Assembly (NCBI GenBank): GCA_029851415.1
Contig: CM056743.1
Span: forward strand, 30,268,405 to 30,332,404
Reading direction: 5' to 3'
DNA: 64,000 nucleotides
Source of the DNA: Eretmocerus hayati
Taxonomy: Eukaryota > Arthropoda > Insecta > Hymenoptera > Aphelinidae
Part shown: piece after piece, positions 40,004 to 50,500 of the stretch
Position numbering within the stretch: the stretch's first letter is position 1
How the letters are laid out: every line of letters begins with the position of its first letter
The notes under the pieces: generated by a model
What the model was told of the DNA's origin: nothing
What the model saw: only the letters and a program-made list of their open reading frames with translations
Database searches by the model: none
Made by a program: the position numbers and the translations under genes

Positions 40004-43000
40004 CATATCCGTTACGATACGTAAATACAGCTGACAGATTTCGCAAGCCTGGTCACTTTTATTGACTTTTATTTGCACAGCATAATGCACGCATGACAAA
40101 AAGGGAAAGCGTAGGTAAGTATATTGAGCTAATTGATCGTCATCGATATGCAATTCGATCGCATGCGTATATACTATCATTGCGCAATTTATATTAACAC
40201 TTTGCGACCGGTTGATAGTCTATTACACGTTCGGTCAGTGACTCGAATATATAGAAACAAGTAGTAAAGATGGTTTAAGGAAAGAGACATAATGTGGGTG
40301 GGCCCAGGTGGTATATTTATAACGTTCACGTTTTTTTTTCTTTCAATGGAATAAATTTGAATTTTTGATTTTGTAATCAACGGTCGAAATGTGGAAGGTT
40401 TAGGAGAGCGTGGATGGAGAAAGAAATTCGAACTTTGGTTATTGGAATTCTCCGAACTGATTACGAATACGTAAAATAATACGTGATGGTTGAAGCTATA
40501 TGCGACGTGAAGAAGCAAAAGATCGGAGATAAATCGAGACTCTTTGACGATCGATGACTGGCTTTTTAATGAGTGTCCGATGTTGTAGAGGGCGTTTACC
40601 CGTGCACCTACTTTGATTGTAACACGTTACTTATCCTGGTGTACATTATAGGTTAGAACTACCAAATTTCATCCGCAGACGAGGGGATCTCTTATATTAG
40701 GATAGTATTCGAGTGCTGCGATAACGGGACGGTCTTCAAAGCATGACCGATTTTCAAAGTTGTGAGTAAAAACACTCAAAATGGGAGGTCTAAAATGATT
40801 TATCCAAACACTTTGATATGATTTTTAGGTTAGGGTCGATTTCATGCGAGATGATTGACGGGGGAAATTTTGTATCAGGAAAAGCTCTCATCGAGTATTT
40901 GATATTTCGATAAGGAAACTAAGCGGCTTTTCATCAAATATAAAAGTTTCAAAGTTTGAATGACAGACTTGGATGGTATAACAGAGCTCGTGTGTGATCC
41001 TAAACCAACTTTTGATCTTGTCGCCGACTCACCATCGGATTATCGATCCATACGTTGTTTTTTTTTTCTTCTTCTTGAGATTCACTGTCATCCAAGCACA
41101 CTTTCCAACGGTCTCGCATTCCTCTATAAATTTTCCGTTTTACTTTCTTTTTCTTTGATGTTGGCTTCTCCGGATCAGAGACTTCAATGTTTCGGAATTT
41201 CGTCTTATAACAACATTTCCGTTAATAATGTAAAATCATTCAATAAAAAAGTTATGTGTAGACATTTTACCATGAACCCATTACGACAAAAAATGAATGA
41301 ATAGATCGATTTAAGAGGTTATGTTCGATATTTCTTGTCTACAATCGAGATTATTCAAAATTATCCCACTCAGTTACCTCAATTTAAATACAACGTCATA
41401 GATTTGGCCCGATGAAGCCTTCGTCATCATGAGGAGACATCTGATACGTTTTTCTCATAGCAGCTGCGACAGTATAATAATACACTTCATAGTTCATAGT
41501 TTAGGTGCAGCTGTTGCACAGAGGTAAAGTATAGATAGGTGTGTCCAAGCGTATTTACCGCCTACTGCAACAAGGGGTCAATGACCCTGTACAACATGAC
41601 CTTCTACATACATACATACACAATCCAAACGCGTATACATAGACATAGAGAGCGAGCCAGGGCGCGTAACGAATGCGCTCGTTAAAATTCACCAGAGAAG
41701 CCAAGTCTCTTATAAATGCACTCTAAACCATACACACTAAAGCAATTTCACCTCTCTTTCATTCTTACTCTTTAAATATATGCATGTATCCCTACGCGAA
41801 TGTCACGATATTAGAGACGCTGCATCCCCGTATAGTAATTATACTCACGGACCATGAAAGCATTGGTTATATCTAACCCATGTGATTCTGAGAGCCAAGC
41901 CCAGATTTATTATCGTCACGTAAATACAAATAGAGAAGAGAAGGAAGATTCCCGCTTTTGCACCTTGACCGCGATTTCGCAAAATAGCGCTTCCGCGTTG
42001 ATGGTTATTATAGGAACCTCGAAAATAAAACTCTTTTGAGAGGGACTCTATCAGGTAGTGTGGTGGGGGGTACATTAGGGGACTTACACGAAACACGTGG
42101 CTAGCCTCGTGGCTAGCTGGAGAGCGATATGTGGGTTGACATAAAGGAAATTATTTATGTAGTATAATTGGTATATGAGACCTTTTAGAGATTTGAAGTA
42201 TTAGGGTGGGCCAGATGTAAAAGAATTACATAAATTGAGTCATATGGTTTGTGAACGTTGCCTTAGGTGTGTTGCTACATCAGTGCAATGTAGCTGATTT
42301 ATACAACCCAACGAACAAAATGAGGTGACTTAGTTATTGGACAACCTCGAAAATTGACTCTTTTGAGAGGGACGCTATGGAGTAATGGTGGGGGTACATT
42401 GGGGTCACGTGCACGAAACACGTGGGGATAACTGTAGAACAATATGTGAGTTGACTAAGGAAACAATGTATGTAGTGTATAGTTGGTATATGGAAAATTT
42501 TTGAGATTCAAAGTATCAGGATGGACCAAAATTAAGAAATTAACATCAATTGAATCATTTGGTTTATGAACGCTATTAGGCGTGTTGGTGCATCAGTGGA
42601 GTGCGGCTGAAGTAATAGATACATACACACAAATTTATGGTGTTTTGGTTATTGGCCAACCTCAAAAATCAACTCTTTAGAAAGAAACGCTATGAAGTAG
42701 TGGTGGGGTTTATTAGGGATCGTACATGAATTGCGTGGCTAGCCATAAAGCAAAATATGAATTGACTTAAATGACCAGGTGATATTTTTGATGTATGGAG
42801 AATCTTCAAGATCCGAACTACTGTGCGGAAGCAGAAGTAAAAAATACATGAAAATTGATTCGCTTGGTTTGTGAACGCTTTCCCAGGTGTGTTGTTGCAT
42901 CAGTGCAGTGCAGTTAACTTATCTATACATACATGCACACAAATTGAGGTGACTGGCTTTATGGAGCGACGTGGTTTGCGTAGACTTCGGTAAAATATCC

Positions 43001-46000
43001 TATACTAAGCAAGTATAGTTGCGAGGTTAGGTATGAAAAAGTGATCCGTCATTTCTGGCGGTTTGTCACTCTACGAGTTGCGTAAATCTCGACACACGTG
43101 CTCAATGAAAAGTCCATACACATTGGGCCTGACTTTCCATTGCCACATATCACCTGCATTCATGCGTATGCAAAGATTCGTGTACATATGTTGACGTGAC
43201 ACATCGCGTAATTTGCGTAATTTACACGCGACTTTTCATTTTACCCGGGAGACGAATTGGAAATTGTCACGTGACGAAAGAATCATATTGACTCGAGTAA
43301 ACTGCTCAAGGTCTTGTGCAAACTTAATATTATGAAAATTATGAGACGATGTGAGAATTGAAAAGGAAACGTCGATCTTCACACTCAGGCAAATTTATAA
43401 TTCATTTCAGGATATGAAAAATGTAACAATTCGCGGAATTTGAGAGAAGCGAGGGGTCACCATCATACATAGACTCGTGCGTTGTGATAATATACGTGTA
43501 ATAGCAGCGATTAACATGTCAAAGTCTCTTCTGACAACGCGAAGAAAAAAGTGCGCTAAGCTAATTGCAGGAAGAGTTTAACGCACGAAGGGAACTTCAC
43601 GTAATGAAAAAAATGGAAAAGAGGAAAGAGTTCAGAAAAAGTATAGCATCCAATGCGGTAGCGAGGTTTAAATTATGAGACCTCGAAAAGTTTGTGTCTG
43701 CATTCTGGTTGGTAAGCATGACTGCGTACACCTTCCGCGATAGGGATGAGATTCATTATCCCCTTTCAGTGTGTCACCTTAATGAGGTAAAAGTCTATAA
43801 TGTCCATGCATGCGCACTCGCCTAATTCATATACGCGAATTTAGAAAGTGGGTATAGGTATGAAAGGCCAGATAAAAGCAGATTCCGTGGTCTCTTTGCA
43901 GCTTGGGCCTAATTGCCCGTTACGTAAGCACAAAATTTTCCCGAGCTTATGGGAGCTCTAAGGTGATGCAAATCGGCCACGAGATCATTATCTCTTTTTG
44001 CATCTTAAGATCACGAACTTGCTCATGCATATTTAAGAAGGTGTGAGTGCATACCTAACCTATAACTGGGCATGAAAACTATAGACGGAGCCTTAGCTTC
44101 TTCGCGAAAATCGTCTGCACTATCGAGATAAATCGTGCGGTATGTAAGGTATAGGTTAGGAATAAGGTAGTTTGAGATTTATTCGAGGATATTATACACG
44201 TATGTGCGACGTGAAGATCGGTAAGAGAAAGGATCTGATCGGTTATTCATCTGATGGGTATCGTTATTTGCTCGCCGTCGTTTTGAAGCGCGAGCAGCTA
44301 ATCTTTAAACTAATCACGCAATGATCCTCAATCTCCATATTATAATACATGTATATGTTCACGCGTTCTCACTTTTCGCAAACGCTCGAATGACGTAGAG
44401 TTGGAGATCCGCTATATTAAATAGGATCCTGGTACTGATGCGCTTCTTTCCAGATTTTTTTGTGATTAGAATCTGAAACTGACACTAGTGAATTCTTTAG
44501 TTGCGATGGAGCTATGACGCAGAAAGAGCGTAGATTTAGTATCAATGTAGAAATATTATAAATTTCTGTTACAGATCAAGATCGTTAGTGATCCAGACCC
44601 AAGCGAGGACCTAAGTCAAGATTTTAAACTGAAAGCTCATGACTAAGCAAACCAATATTGTCTTCCAATAATCAGATCTCTGGAGTAGCTAAGATATCAG
44701 AGCTGGAATTGGAACGAACAAAAATTCTGCATAATGTTGGAATTGTCTGTTTGACAACTGTTGTAAAATATATTTACTTCATTATCAAATGTCTAGTAAT
44801 GGTTCAATTTCTAGAATGCCTGAATTTCCGTTACGGCGAACACTCATAATGACTGGTGACTTTACAATTGCACGACACGCATGAATGGCAAAGGAATGGT
44901 TCGTGGATCAATTTTGGCAACATACACCATTTTGCATACCGTACCACTGATGTAATCAAATGTGACGACTTTGAAGAAATTCACAAACTTTCTACGCCAA
45001 ATGAATAGTTTGAAAGAATGCGTGCACAATGAACTAGAATGAATACGACATTGGACACTGACGTCGTCATAAAAAACTTTTTCTAAAGATGGACCAGAAT
45101 TTCTATAAACCGAATCACGATTGCACATGTTCCAAGATTTCCCTGGGACCAAACAATAAATTATCTTCAAAACTCTCTTCATCATCATCTCACGACACCG
45201 AGTGGACGTATTATTCACATCACGACCCACAAGAGCTGCCCTTGTTCAGAACCGATAAATACACACAGGTCAAGAAAGTAAAACGAAACGGGACACGATG
45301 CGAGGTATCGGCACATTGCAGAGAAACCGGATCGGACAGCTCATCGCGACTGGACCATCATCCACACAACATAACCTGTATCATCTTCTCGATTCACAAA
45401 AGTGGGTCAACCAATTTCGGATCTCCGATGCATCACGAAATCCCCCATATATATATATATATCTATCTGACTCATAATTTTCCACAATTTCATCGAACGC
45501 TTAAGAATGTATAATCCGATCGGTAGCCACTCCTCCTCTTCATTCTTTAAGCTTTTTCTATACATCAACTTATAACCTTTAAAGTATGACGCACGCACGT
45601 GAGACTGTTTACACCGCAGCGGTGCGATAAAAGCAAAGAAGGATCACCACGAGTATTACATATATCGTGTGTGCTTTCTCTCTACACGATAAGGACCATC
45701 ATGCACTTCCTGCCTTCAGTTTATGCAGCTGATGCATTCAAAGAGTGGAGGTCTTGCGTTCTGTGACCGTCCGTTACGCCTCATGTATGAGCACGCATGA
45801 GTAATATCAACATTCATTTAACCTATTGCGTCAGAGAAAGTATAGATGAATAGAAGCACTCGCTAATTATTAACAATTATACAGGTCGAGTTTTAGAGCT
45901 CCGCGACCGAGTACTGTTAGAAAAGCATTTTTCCAATTCGTTCAGTGGTATAAAGCGGTAGCATAGTGTCTATGTTTTTGCCGCAGCGTTTGCAACTGCA

Positions 46001-46640
46001 GTGCGAGCCGCAATTAGATAAATCATGTCGCAGAGTATTGGGTTTCACGCGCGAATGCAATGCAAATCGAGTACTGAAACGTCGCACTCTCTTTCTCCCA
46101 TGTGCATCAGCAGCTGAGTGCGCATCTTTTTTCACATAGTAAGACCAGACGTTGCTTTAACGCTGATGAAGCTGATCGATTAGCAATTACTCCCATGGTT
46201 CTCCATTTGCGTCTCGATACCGTTCGGCCATTTTATAGCTGATTGAGGTGCTTCTACAATGGTAAGATTGCGTTTACGTTTTTACAAGTGGGTTGGGTCT
46301 TATAATTGTGACCTAACCTACAATATGTTGTAAGTTAATCATCTTGGAAGGAGTTGAGGCAAAGGAGGTTATGAATTTTGACGCAACCATAACCTATCCA
46401 TTGTAGAATAGCCCGTAGTCATAACCCATAATGAATTTCTGTTGGAAGAGACAGTGCATGGTCAAGAATTTCAATTGGTCTTACCTCGCGATGTGATATC
46501 AGGGCGTTCTTGTTTCTACTGGCATTGGTGGAGTTGTTAATCGACGAAAGAGACGTGAGGGTCGCGGAACCCACCCCACTAACGGATTTCCCGCTAACTT
46601 TGGTTCCTCCGCCACCATCTCTGTGAAGTGTTCCGGGACT
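13917..46640 (-). CDS. smi35A: Class II DYRK protein kinase (DYRK2/DYRK4, smi35A-like), 5' end incomplete
   Basis: Nine minus-strand exons join in frame to 696 codons plus TGA: 46640-46485, 19868-19724, 18078-17862, 17073-16975, 16884-16726, 16635-16497, 15919-15604, 15483-15354 and 14646-13917. All introns are GT-AG. In the visible protein, the DYRK N-terminal accessory region (LPMTPEQA to HDHISY) covers about 102-172 and the kinase domain about 174-472. Motifs are GKGSFG at 181-186, the ATP lysine K203, the DYRK-type HCDLKPEN at 300-307, DFGSSC at 322-327 and [13 protein letters not shown] starting at Y334. Family knowledge says Y336 is autophosphorylated and the kinase then targets Ser/Thr. 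The match is to class II (DYRK2/4) rather than minibrain/DYRK1. The tail (473-696) is low-complexity Ser/Thr/His/Gln. The first visible exon has no in-frame ATG, so at least one upstream coding exon is missing. The choice of smi35A over a paralogue is from memory and less certain. Confidence 0.93.
16057..16393. mobile_element. MITE with long terminal inverted repeats inside a DYRK intron
   Basis: The sequence at about 16057-16200 (from CTCACAAGGGGAGGTCCAAC inward) matches the reverse complement of about 16250-16393 along nearly its whole length. Shared segments include TGATTCCCAGAGTTTCATAA, GAAGGTATCTCCAAGGGTTTG and ATACAGCTAT, with scattered differences. The unpaired centre is about 50 bp. 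There are no coding frames. It lies in the 577-bp intron between the exons ending at 16497 and starting at 15919, and both splice sites are intact. The superfamily is not identified. Confidence 0.75.
19159..19180. repeat. Poly-A tract (22 bp)
   Basis: An uninterrupted A run in the intron between the exons at 18078 and 19724. No target-site duplication or retroposon body is seen beside it, so it is treated as simple sequence. Confidence 0.8.
19724..19868 (-). CDS. smi35A: DYRK second visible coding exon
   Basis: The acceptor is GTGTTTTAG before 19868 and the donor G|GTGAGT follows 19724. The exon begins [15 protein letters not shown] and ends TDGYG, the final Gly being split with the next exon (G|GT), which then reads [10 protein letters not shown]. 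It begins in phase 0, which agrees with the phase-0 donor at 46485. The codons are rich in Asn and Ser, as expected for the disordered N-terminus of this kinase class. A frame beginning here would need a GTG start, which I consider an artefact because the AG acceptor is directly adjacent. Confidence 0.85.
21537..21557. repeat. Poly-T tract (21 bp)
   Basis: A simple T run in the giant intron following a CTTCTTCTTCC pyrimidine stretch. No mobile-element body is associated with it. Confidence 0.75.
25183..25284. ncRNA. Candidate microRNA precursor hairpin (intronic)
   Basis: The left arm runs from TTAGACTCAGGAATCACAC through CTGCTGCAAGTGCTTA. It is the near-perfect complement of the right arm TAAGCACTTGCAGCA through GTGTGATGCCTGAGTCCAA. 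The stem is about 38-40 bp with only a few mismatches and one-base bulges, and a terminal loop region of roughly 25 bases. The size, even pairing and short loop are those of an animal pre-miRNA rather than of a transposon, and flanking sequence does not pair. Either strand could fold; co-transcription with the host kinase would favour the minus strand. I do not recognise the arms as a known family. Confidence 0.5.
26061..26112. repeat. (CA)26 microsatellite
   Basis: About 26 uninterrupted CA dinucleotides in the giant DYRK intron. A plus-strand open frame through it is created by the repeat and is not a gene. Confidence 0.95.
26491..26960. repeat. Three-copy tandem repeat, unit about 160-180 bp
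   Basis: Units begin near 26491, 26650 and 26831. Each carries the order GGACCAACC.TG.CGAGA, then AGTTCAAAATCTAA, then GATCAGATGCTGAGAGGTTAGG, with moderate divergence between copies. The repeated GAGAGGTTAGG phrase also occurs inside units. Short plus-strand frames through it reflect the repetition rather than coding. Confidence 0.8.
30592..30680. repeat. Imperfect two-part hairpin
   Basis: CACGATGGAATA at 30592-30603 pairs with TATTCCATCACGG at 30668-30680, and AATGAAGCT at 30622-30630 pairs with AGCTTCATT at 30652-30660. The internal loop between the two stems is lopsided (18 against 7 bases), which is poor for a microRNA precursor. It may be a decayed inverted-repeat element. Confidence 0.4.
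31959..32181. mobile_element. Short inverted-repeat element (MITE)
   Basis: The left end TATGAGGCTATAGCGAAAAA matches the reverse complement of the right end TATGAGGGTATAGCGAAAAA. The similarity continues through the next 25 or so bases (CG.CC..AGGG.G.GCTG), and an AACACATG motif recurs in inverted orientation nearer the centre. Total length is about 223 bp with no coding potential. The target duplication is unclear, so the exact ends are approximate. Confidence 0.65.
33833..33855. repeat. Poly-T tract (23 bp)
   Basis: A simple T run in the giant intron. It lies within an apparent plus-strand open frame that I do not accept as coding. Confidence 0.75.
34690..35660. repeat. GT-rich, strand-asymmetric block
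   Basis: Over about 1 kb the plus strand is dense in TGTGTT, GTGTGT and ATGTGTT words without forming a regular repeat. The most repetitive part is near 35570-35655, where GTGTGGGGT-type words recur. Neighbouring sequence lacks this bias. It may be a decayed microsatellite. Confidence 0.55.
35959..36292. mobile_element. Foldback element with arms of about 110-140 bp
   Basis: The left arm begins TAGGTTTATTCGATTATG and runs through GCTCACAGCGCTCACAGTGC, ATCGAATGCTCGTTCGGATT and GAAAGCGCTTTCGTC. The right arm is its near-identical reverse complement, ending AATCGAATAAACCTA. Identity between arms is very high. A partly paired centre of about 90 bp follows, including GTTCCTTC against GAAGGAAC. 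No open frame encodes a transposase. It could fold into one long hairpin if transcribed with the kinase pre-mRNA. Confidence 0.8.
37991..39212. mobile_element. Non-autonomous DNA transposon with 26-bp perfect TIRs, flanked by TATA
   Basis: The left end reads GGGGAGAGTGGGGCGAAATT and the reverse complement of the right end is identical for 26 bp. TATA flanks both ends (37987-37990 and 39213-39216), consistent with a TA or TATA target duplication. The terminal motif (TCCAATTTCGCCCC or close variants) recurs inside in both orientations near 38160, 38205, 38805 and 39178. The internal open frames, up to 126 codons, resemble no transposase. The region just beyond, 39217-39420, contains an AAAATGGCGGATCCAAGGTGG phrase that may belong to an older dispersed repeat. 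Confidence 0.85.
39949..40000. repeat. (TA)n microsatellite
   Basis: About 26 TA units with one AA interruption near the middle. The overlapping open frames encoding YIYIYI strings on both strands are products of the repeat. Confidence 0.95.
42015..42970. repeat. Three-copy tandem repeat, unit about 315-330 bp
   Basis: Copies start at about 42015, 42343 and 42658, each with AACCTCgAAAAT..ACTCTTTTGAGAG. Each continues through GGTGGGG.TACATT.GGG, CACGAAACACGTGG, GTTGGTATATG and GGTTTGTGAACG to GTGTTG.T.CATCAGTG.A. The third copy is the most diverged. The units contain no open frame conserved between copies. The length is satellite-like, but only three units are present. Confidence 0.85.
46485..46640 (-). 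CDS. smi35A: DYRK first visible coding exon (distant)
   Basis: A 156-base open stretch has acceptor TTGCTTACAG before 46640 and donor GAG|GTAAGA after 46485. It translates as [19 protein letters not shown] and onward to NALISHRE, 52 codons in phase 0 at both ends. The next exon (19868) starts in phase 0 with VLPSLSNS. The strong splice sites, the length divisible by three and the Ser/Gly/Asn-rich composition fit the disordered N-terminus of a class II DYRK. It is relatively GC-rich compared with its surroundings. No in-frame ATG is present. The link to the kinase is by phase, strand and composition, so a different host transcript is possible. Confidence 0.72.
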
Positions 46641-46744
46641 CTGTAAGCAAACAAAAAGTACATCATCAGTACAACCTCATGGTGAATATTCTTTCAAGAC
46701 TTCCAGATGATACCACACATTGATAACTAAACTAACCTAATCAT

Positions 46745-47505
46745 CATTATCACGAACAAGACATCTAAATACAAGATCGGTCAAAGAGGGATGGGATGTA
46801 TTAGTATTCAGTGTACAGTTTCTAAAGTAGATTTCAAGGTTCTTATATTTATACGATCTTCGCAAGCTCTCAGAGCTATACACCGTCAGATTCGAACATC
46901 CAATTTGTAAAGGGTTAGCTGATCCTAATCGAACGGTACCACTTCCAAGTTCTTGACGAAGAACTCTTTTTCAGTATTGAAGTAGTTGACTTCGGGAGGA
47001 TTCAAGTACCGATACAATCAAAATCACGGCCAAGAGAGTATCCAGAAAACTTCCGGAACCTGTCAAAGTCCCATGATGATTCGTTGACTCATGCATGACC
47101 AGTCATAAATGTCTCTCTTCGTTATTGTTTAGCGTACCTACACTGATCCATAAAATTAAACTTAAGAACGGTTGAATAGGGATGGGATGAATCCCTATTC
47201 AGTGTATGGTTCCCACAAGGAAATTCCAGGCGTTGACATTCATACAACCTTTGCAAGCTCTTTAAGTTATACATCATCAGATTCCAACTTTCAATTTAGA
47301 AGTGGGTCAGCTGATCATAATCGAAATGTTGCCGAACAACTCTCTTTCGATATCGAAGTAGTTGACTTCGGGTAAGTTCAAGGTCCGATACGATCAAAAT
47401 CACAGCAGAGAGAATATCTAGGAAATTTCCGGAAACTGTCCAACCAATTATGAGCCTTTGATTCATGAGCAGTCATAAATGTCTCTGTTCGTTATTGTTA
47501 AGCGT
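46745..47505. repeat. Tandem duplication of a block of about 380 bp
   Basis: The first copy is about 46745-47142 and the second about 47148-47505. Shared landmarks in order are GATGGGATG, ATTCAGTGTA, CGCAAGCTC or TGCAAGCTC, CATCAGATTC, GAAGTAGTTGACTTCGGG, AATCACAGC or AATCACGGC, TTCCGGAA and CAGTCATAAATGTCTCT. An open frame in copy two is broken in copy one, so coding is not conserved. The block lies about 100 bp upstream of the DYRK exon at 46640. Confidence 0.8.
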
Positions 47506-50500
47506 CACGCGTCGAGAGATGAAGATAACGGGGTTTATCAGAATACTAGGTCACGGAATTGTAAATAATCTTCAACTCTGTATCCATATATCCATGCTCA
47601 AGAATCGCGTAGTGCCGTAAATTGTATGCAGATTTACGAGTGGAAAGTCAAGAAGTACTCCTCTCACAATATGAATTCTAGAGAAATCACATTTAATCAC
47701 TCGCAATTTTCGTACATAGCAACCACTACAAATTCTTCCGCGAGTCATCAGCGTTAGAGTCACTACCTCAAGGGTATACCCAGACTATATATATGCACAT
47801 ACATGGTATATAATTTCACCAAAATGATTCATACAATATATATCCGCGTATGCATTTCTAAAGTCAGAAGTGAGGTTATGTCATGCTACATACATCCATC
47901 GTATGAGTCATTCTGTCTACTACTCTTCAGTTACATATAGTTTGAGAAGAAAGTAGATCTGCGCAGTGAAGTTATATAGTATACCATACGGATATACGGT
48001 TACACTCGGATATACATGGAGCATTTCATCAGTAATGCAACAGAGAATATAAGACGATGCACTGGCAAAAACCATTTATAGGTTTCATAGAGTCGCACAC
48101 AAATCTTTATACGGAATAAGTAGTCGTCCACAGTCAAGCCAAGAAGAAAAATATCCTGATGGTCCGAGATTCTAAAGCACCTCAGATCTATATTCTATAG
48201 GCGCCGCCATTGCGATTCTAAGTCGTAAACATGGGAGCAGAAGCGCGGGCTCGATTTAACCAAGCGATTATCGTTCCGTTAGATTCTTAGGCTCTTCTGT
48301 TGTTGAGAGATATAGAGAGACTGTTTGCAGCCCATTCGCGTGAAGATTTTTTTTTCTGTATAGCCTTAGGGTGCATAAGTTGCAGTCCAAAGCTTGAAAG
48401 ACTGCATGGAGAAGATAACGCGGTTCAGCCCATGAGAGTGATGCTGCTGCTGTCGTGTTGCCCTCAGGAGGATCTTTCTTCTAGTGCTGTATAAAAAAAA
48501 GGCTATAGAGATCGAATGTAATTCTGATCTGGGATGGAGAACTGATGCTACTGGAGTACCAGTTGCGCGGAGCTCGTTAAGAGGGTTGCATGGAGGCTTG
48601 ATTGATTCATTCACTGGTTACCAAAGTGTGACAGGCTGACAGGAGGGAAAGGTAATCGATCTGGCTGTAGATTATGATGTTGTAGAGGAGTTGATTTTGC
48701 GACTCTGAAGATTGTTGGAGATTACTGTGTTCAAAGCTTTGATACCTGTGATTTAGATTTGATATATGGGCATTATATTGGCTGCTTTGGTTATGTAGCG
48801 ATTCTTGTAGTTGGTAAGATATTGATCTGATTATGATGGATCTCAAACGATGTCTAAGATGACACTTTATTCATAGAATTTGATGTTCAATATTTAGGTC
48901 GTTATGTTGTAATGATGGTACAGAATTCAAAAGACGACGCCAAGGTCGAGAAGAATTTGGAAAATGCTCCAGTATAGCGTAACAACAAGTTGGAAAGTTA
49001 TACCGTGGTTTAAGATTTTCGCCAGGTCATTCCTGGATTGGTCCTTATTAATCCATCTATCATCAGGCATTATGAATAACCTGGCCACTACATCGATCTA
49101 CGTGTTCATACCAGTAAGATGGTGTAACATACAAATTTTGCCTGGTTCCTCTATAATGAACAAAATTCTTCATGTCCCAAGCAACATTTAGAATGGGTTG
49201 TTCAAATAAAAGTATGGCAAACATGTTCCTCTGATTACAAAATTAGTACAAAGAATAAAATCTTGTAACCACTGTGTATGAGCCATGGATTAACTGAGTG
49301 AAAGGATACATCTAGAGCTCACAGATTTACGATAATCTTGAACGCCCAATGATCTCCTAACCAAACTGCTTCTAAGCAATCTCCAGCATCAAACATTTTT
49401 ACACATCCTCCTCCAGCAGTTTACTCGCGAAAAGGTGTTCACAGTCGTTCATTTAAGACACCTCCACTCATTTCAACGCTTGGTACCACGGAAGAGTTGC
49501 GGAAATCCAAGTTCACAGAGATAAGCGTCTCGCGACAAGTAAGACGCACCTTTTGCGCAATGTTCTCACTCAAGCGAGAAGAGCCAGAGAATCAACCATA
49601 TCCGCGTAAAGAATATGAAGACACAAGCATAATAGGCATGTGAGCAGTTTAACCAAAGTGTCTAAAGCATACCCATACAAGTGATACAAGGATATATGGG
49701 AATGACAGCGCGAGAATTGTAGTCATGTAAGTGTGAGTTACCAGGTAAAATATCTAAGCCTATATATGTATACGCGACTTGAGTTAGCGGCTCATTAGTC
49801 GGTTTTCTCGCGTAGACACTCCTATATCGTTGCTTCTCTGGCGTGAATGAAGTCGTAAGAGAGAACCGGATCTTTTGCTCTTAAGCAAAAGATATCTCTG
49901 GCTGTTAAGATGGCTGTACGGAGTCGTTGTCGTGTCTTTAGTCAAGTAGGCAATTGTCGCGAGGCTCTAACAATCAATTCTCAGTGGCTTCTCTTAAGCT
50001 CTTATAGAGTACAGCGGAAAGTGCAATTGCTCGACGATGTGGACATGGCAAAGATACGGTCCTGACATCTTCCTTATCGTACATACCTTTCAATTCTAGT
50101 TAAGTTTTGCGGTAACTGTTTAATGGTAGATATGTCTGAGGATTGTCTGAGAAATGAACCTAGTTAAGACAATTTGTAGCAAGATCATGAGCGTTCAATT
50201 CTGTATAGCGAGGCAGCCAGATTGAGTTCAGTGACTTCAAGTAGAATAAGGTTTCATCTAAAGACTGGGATTGAATAAACTATGTTAACCTGACCTTCAA
50301 AACCAAAAAGTATTGTAACATGTATTGCGGTTCAAGATAGATTTAGAAGACTTTATAAATGGTACTCTTGTCACTTCCAAGAAATTTCAAAGTTCCATGT
50401 TATCTTCAAACCCTGTAGCACGATGAGTCCGAGTTTTGAGTGCTGTGGAGCCAGATTAATTCTTGAAATTTAGAACCCAAGGTATAGAATTCTTTCCAAT

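Larger units (their letters stand above)
19869..46484 (-). other. Giant 26.6-kb DYRK intron
   Basis: The interval between two phase-0 coding exons contains no supported gene on either strand; open frames are short and resemble nothing I know. Named items within it are listed separately: poly-T runs, a CA run, a microRNA-like hairpin, tandem arrays, several inverted-repeat elements and a GT-rich block. Segments where I saw nothing beyond AT-rich unique sequence are about 19.9-21.5, 21.6-25.1, 27.0-30.5, 32.2-33.8, 36.3-37.9, 40.0-42.0 and 43.0-46.4 kb. The intron call rests on the quality of the exon at 46485-46640. Confidence 0.75.

Noticed and set aside
39800..40180. Frames encoding repeated Tyr-Ile strings
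   Set aside because: They are produced by the (TA)n microsatellite on both strands.
47172..47375. 67-codon frame that ends at a GTAAGT donor-like site
   Set aside because: The duplicated copy at 46775-47000 does not keep the frame, no partner exon was found, and the stop lies within the supposed donor.
48607..48846. Minus-strand polar frame with a possible phase-0 donor (TTG|GTAACC), considered as the missing upstream DYRK exon
   Set aside because: The donor is weak, no start context or family similarity supports it, and composition alone is not enough.
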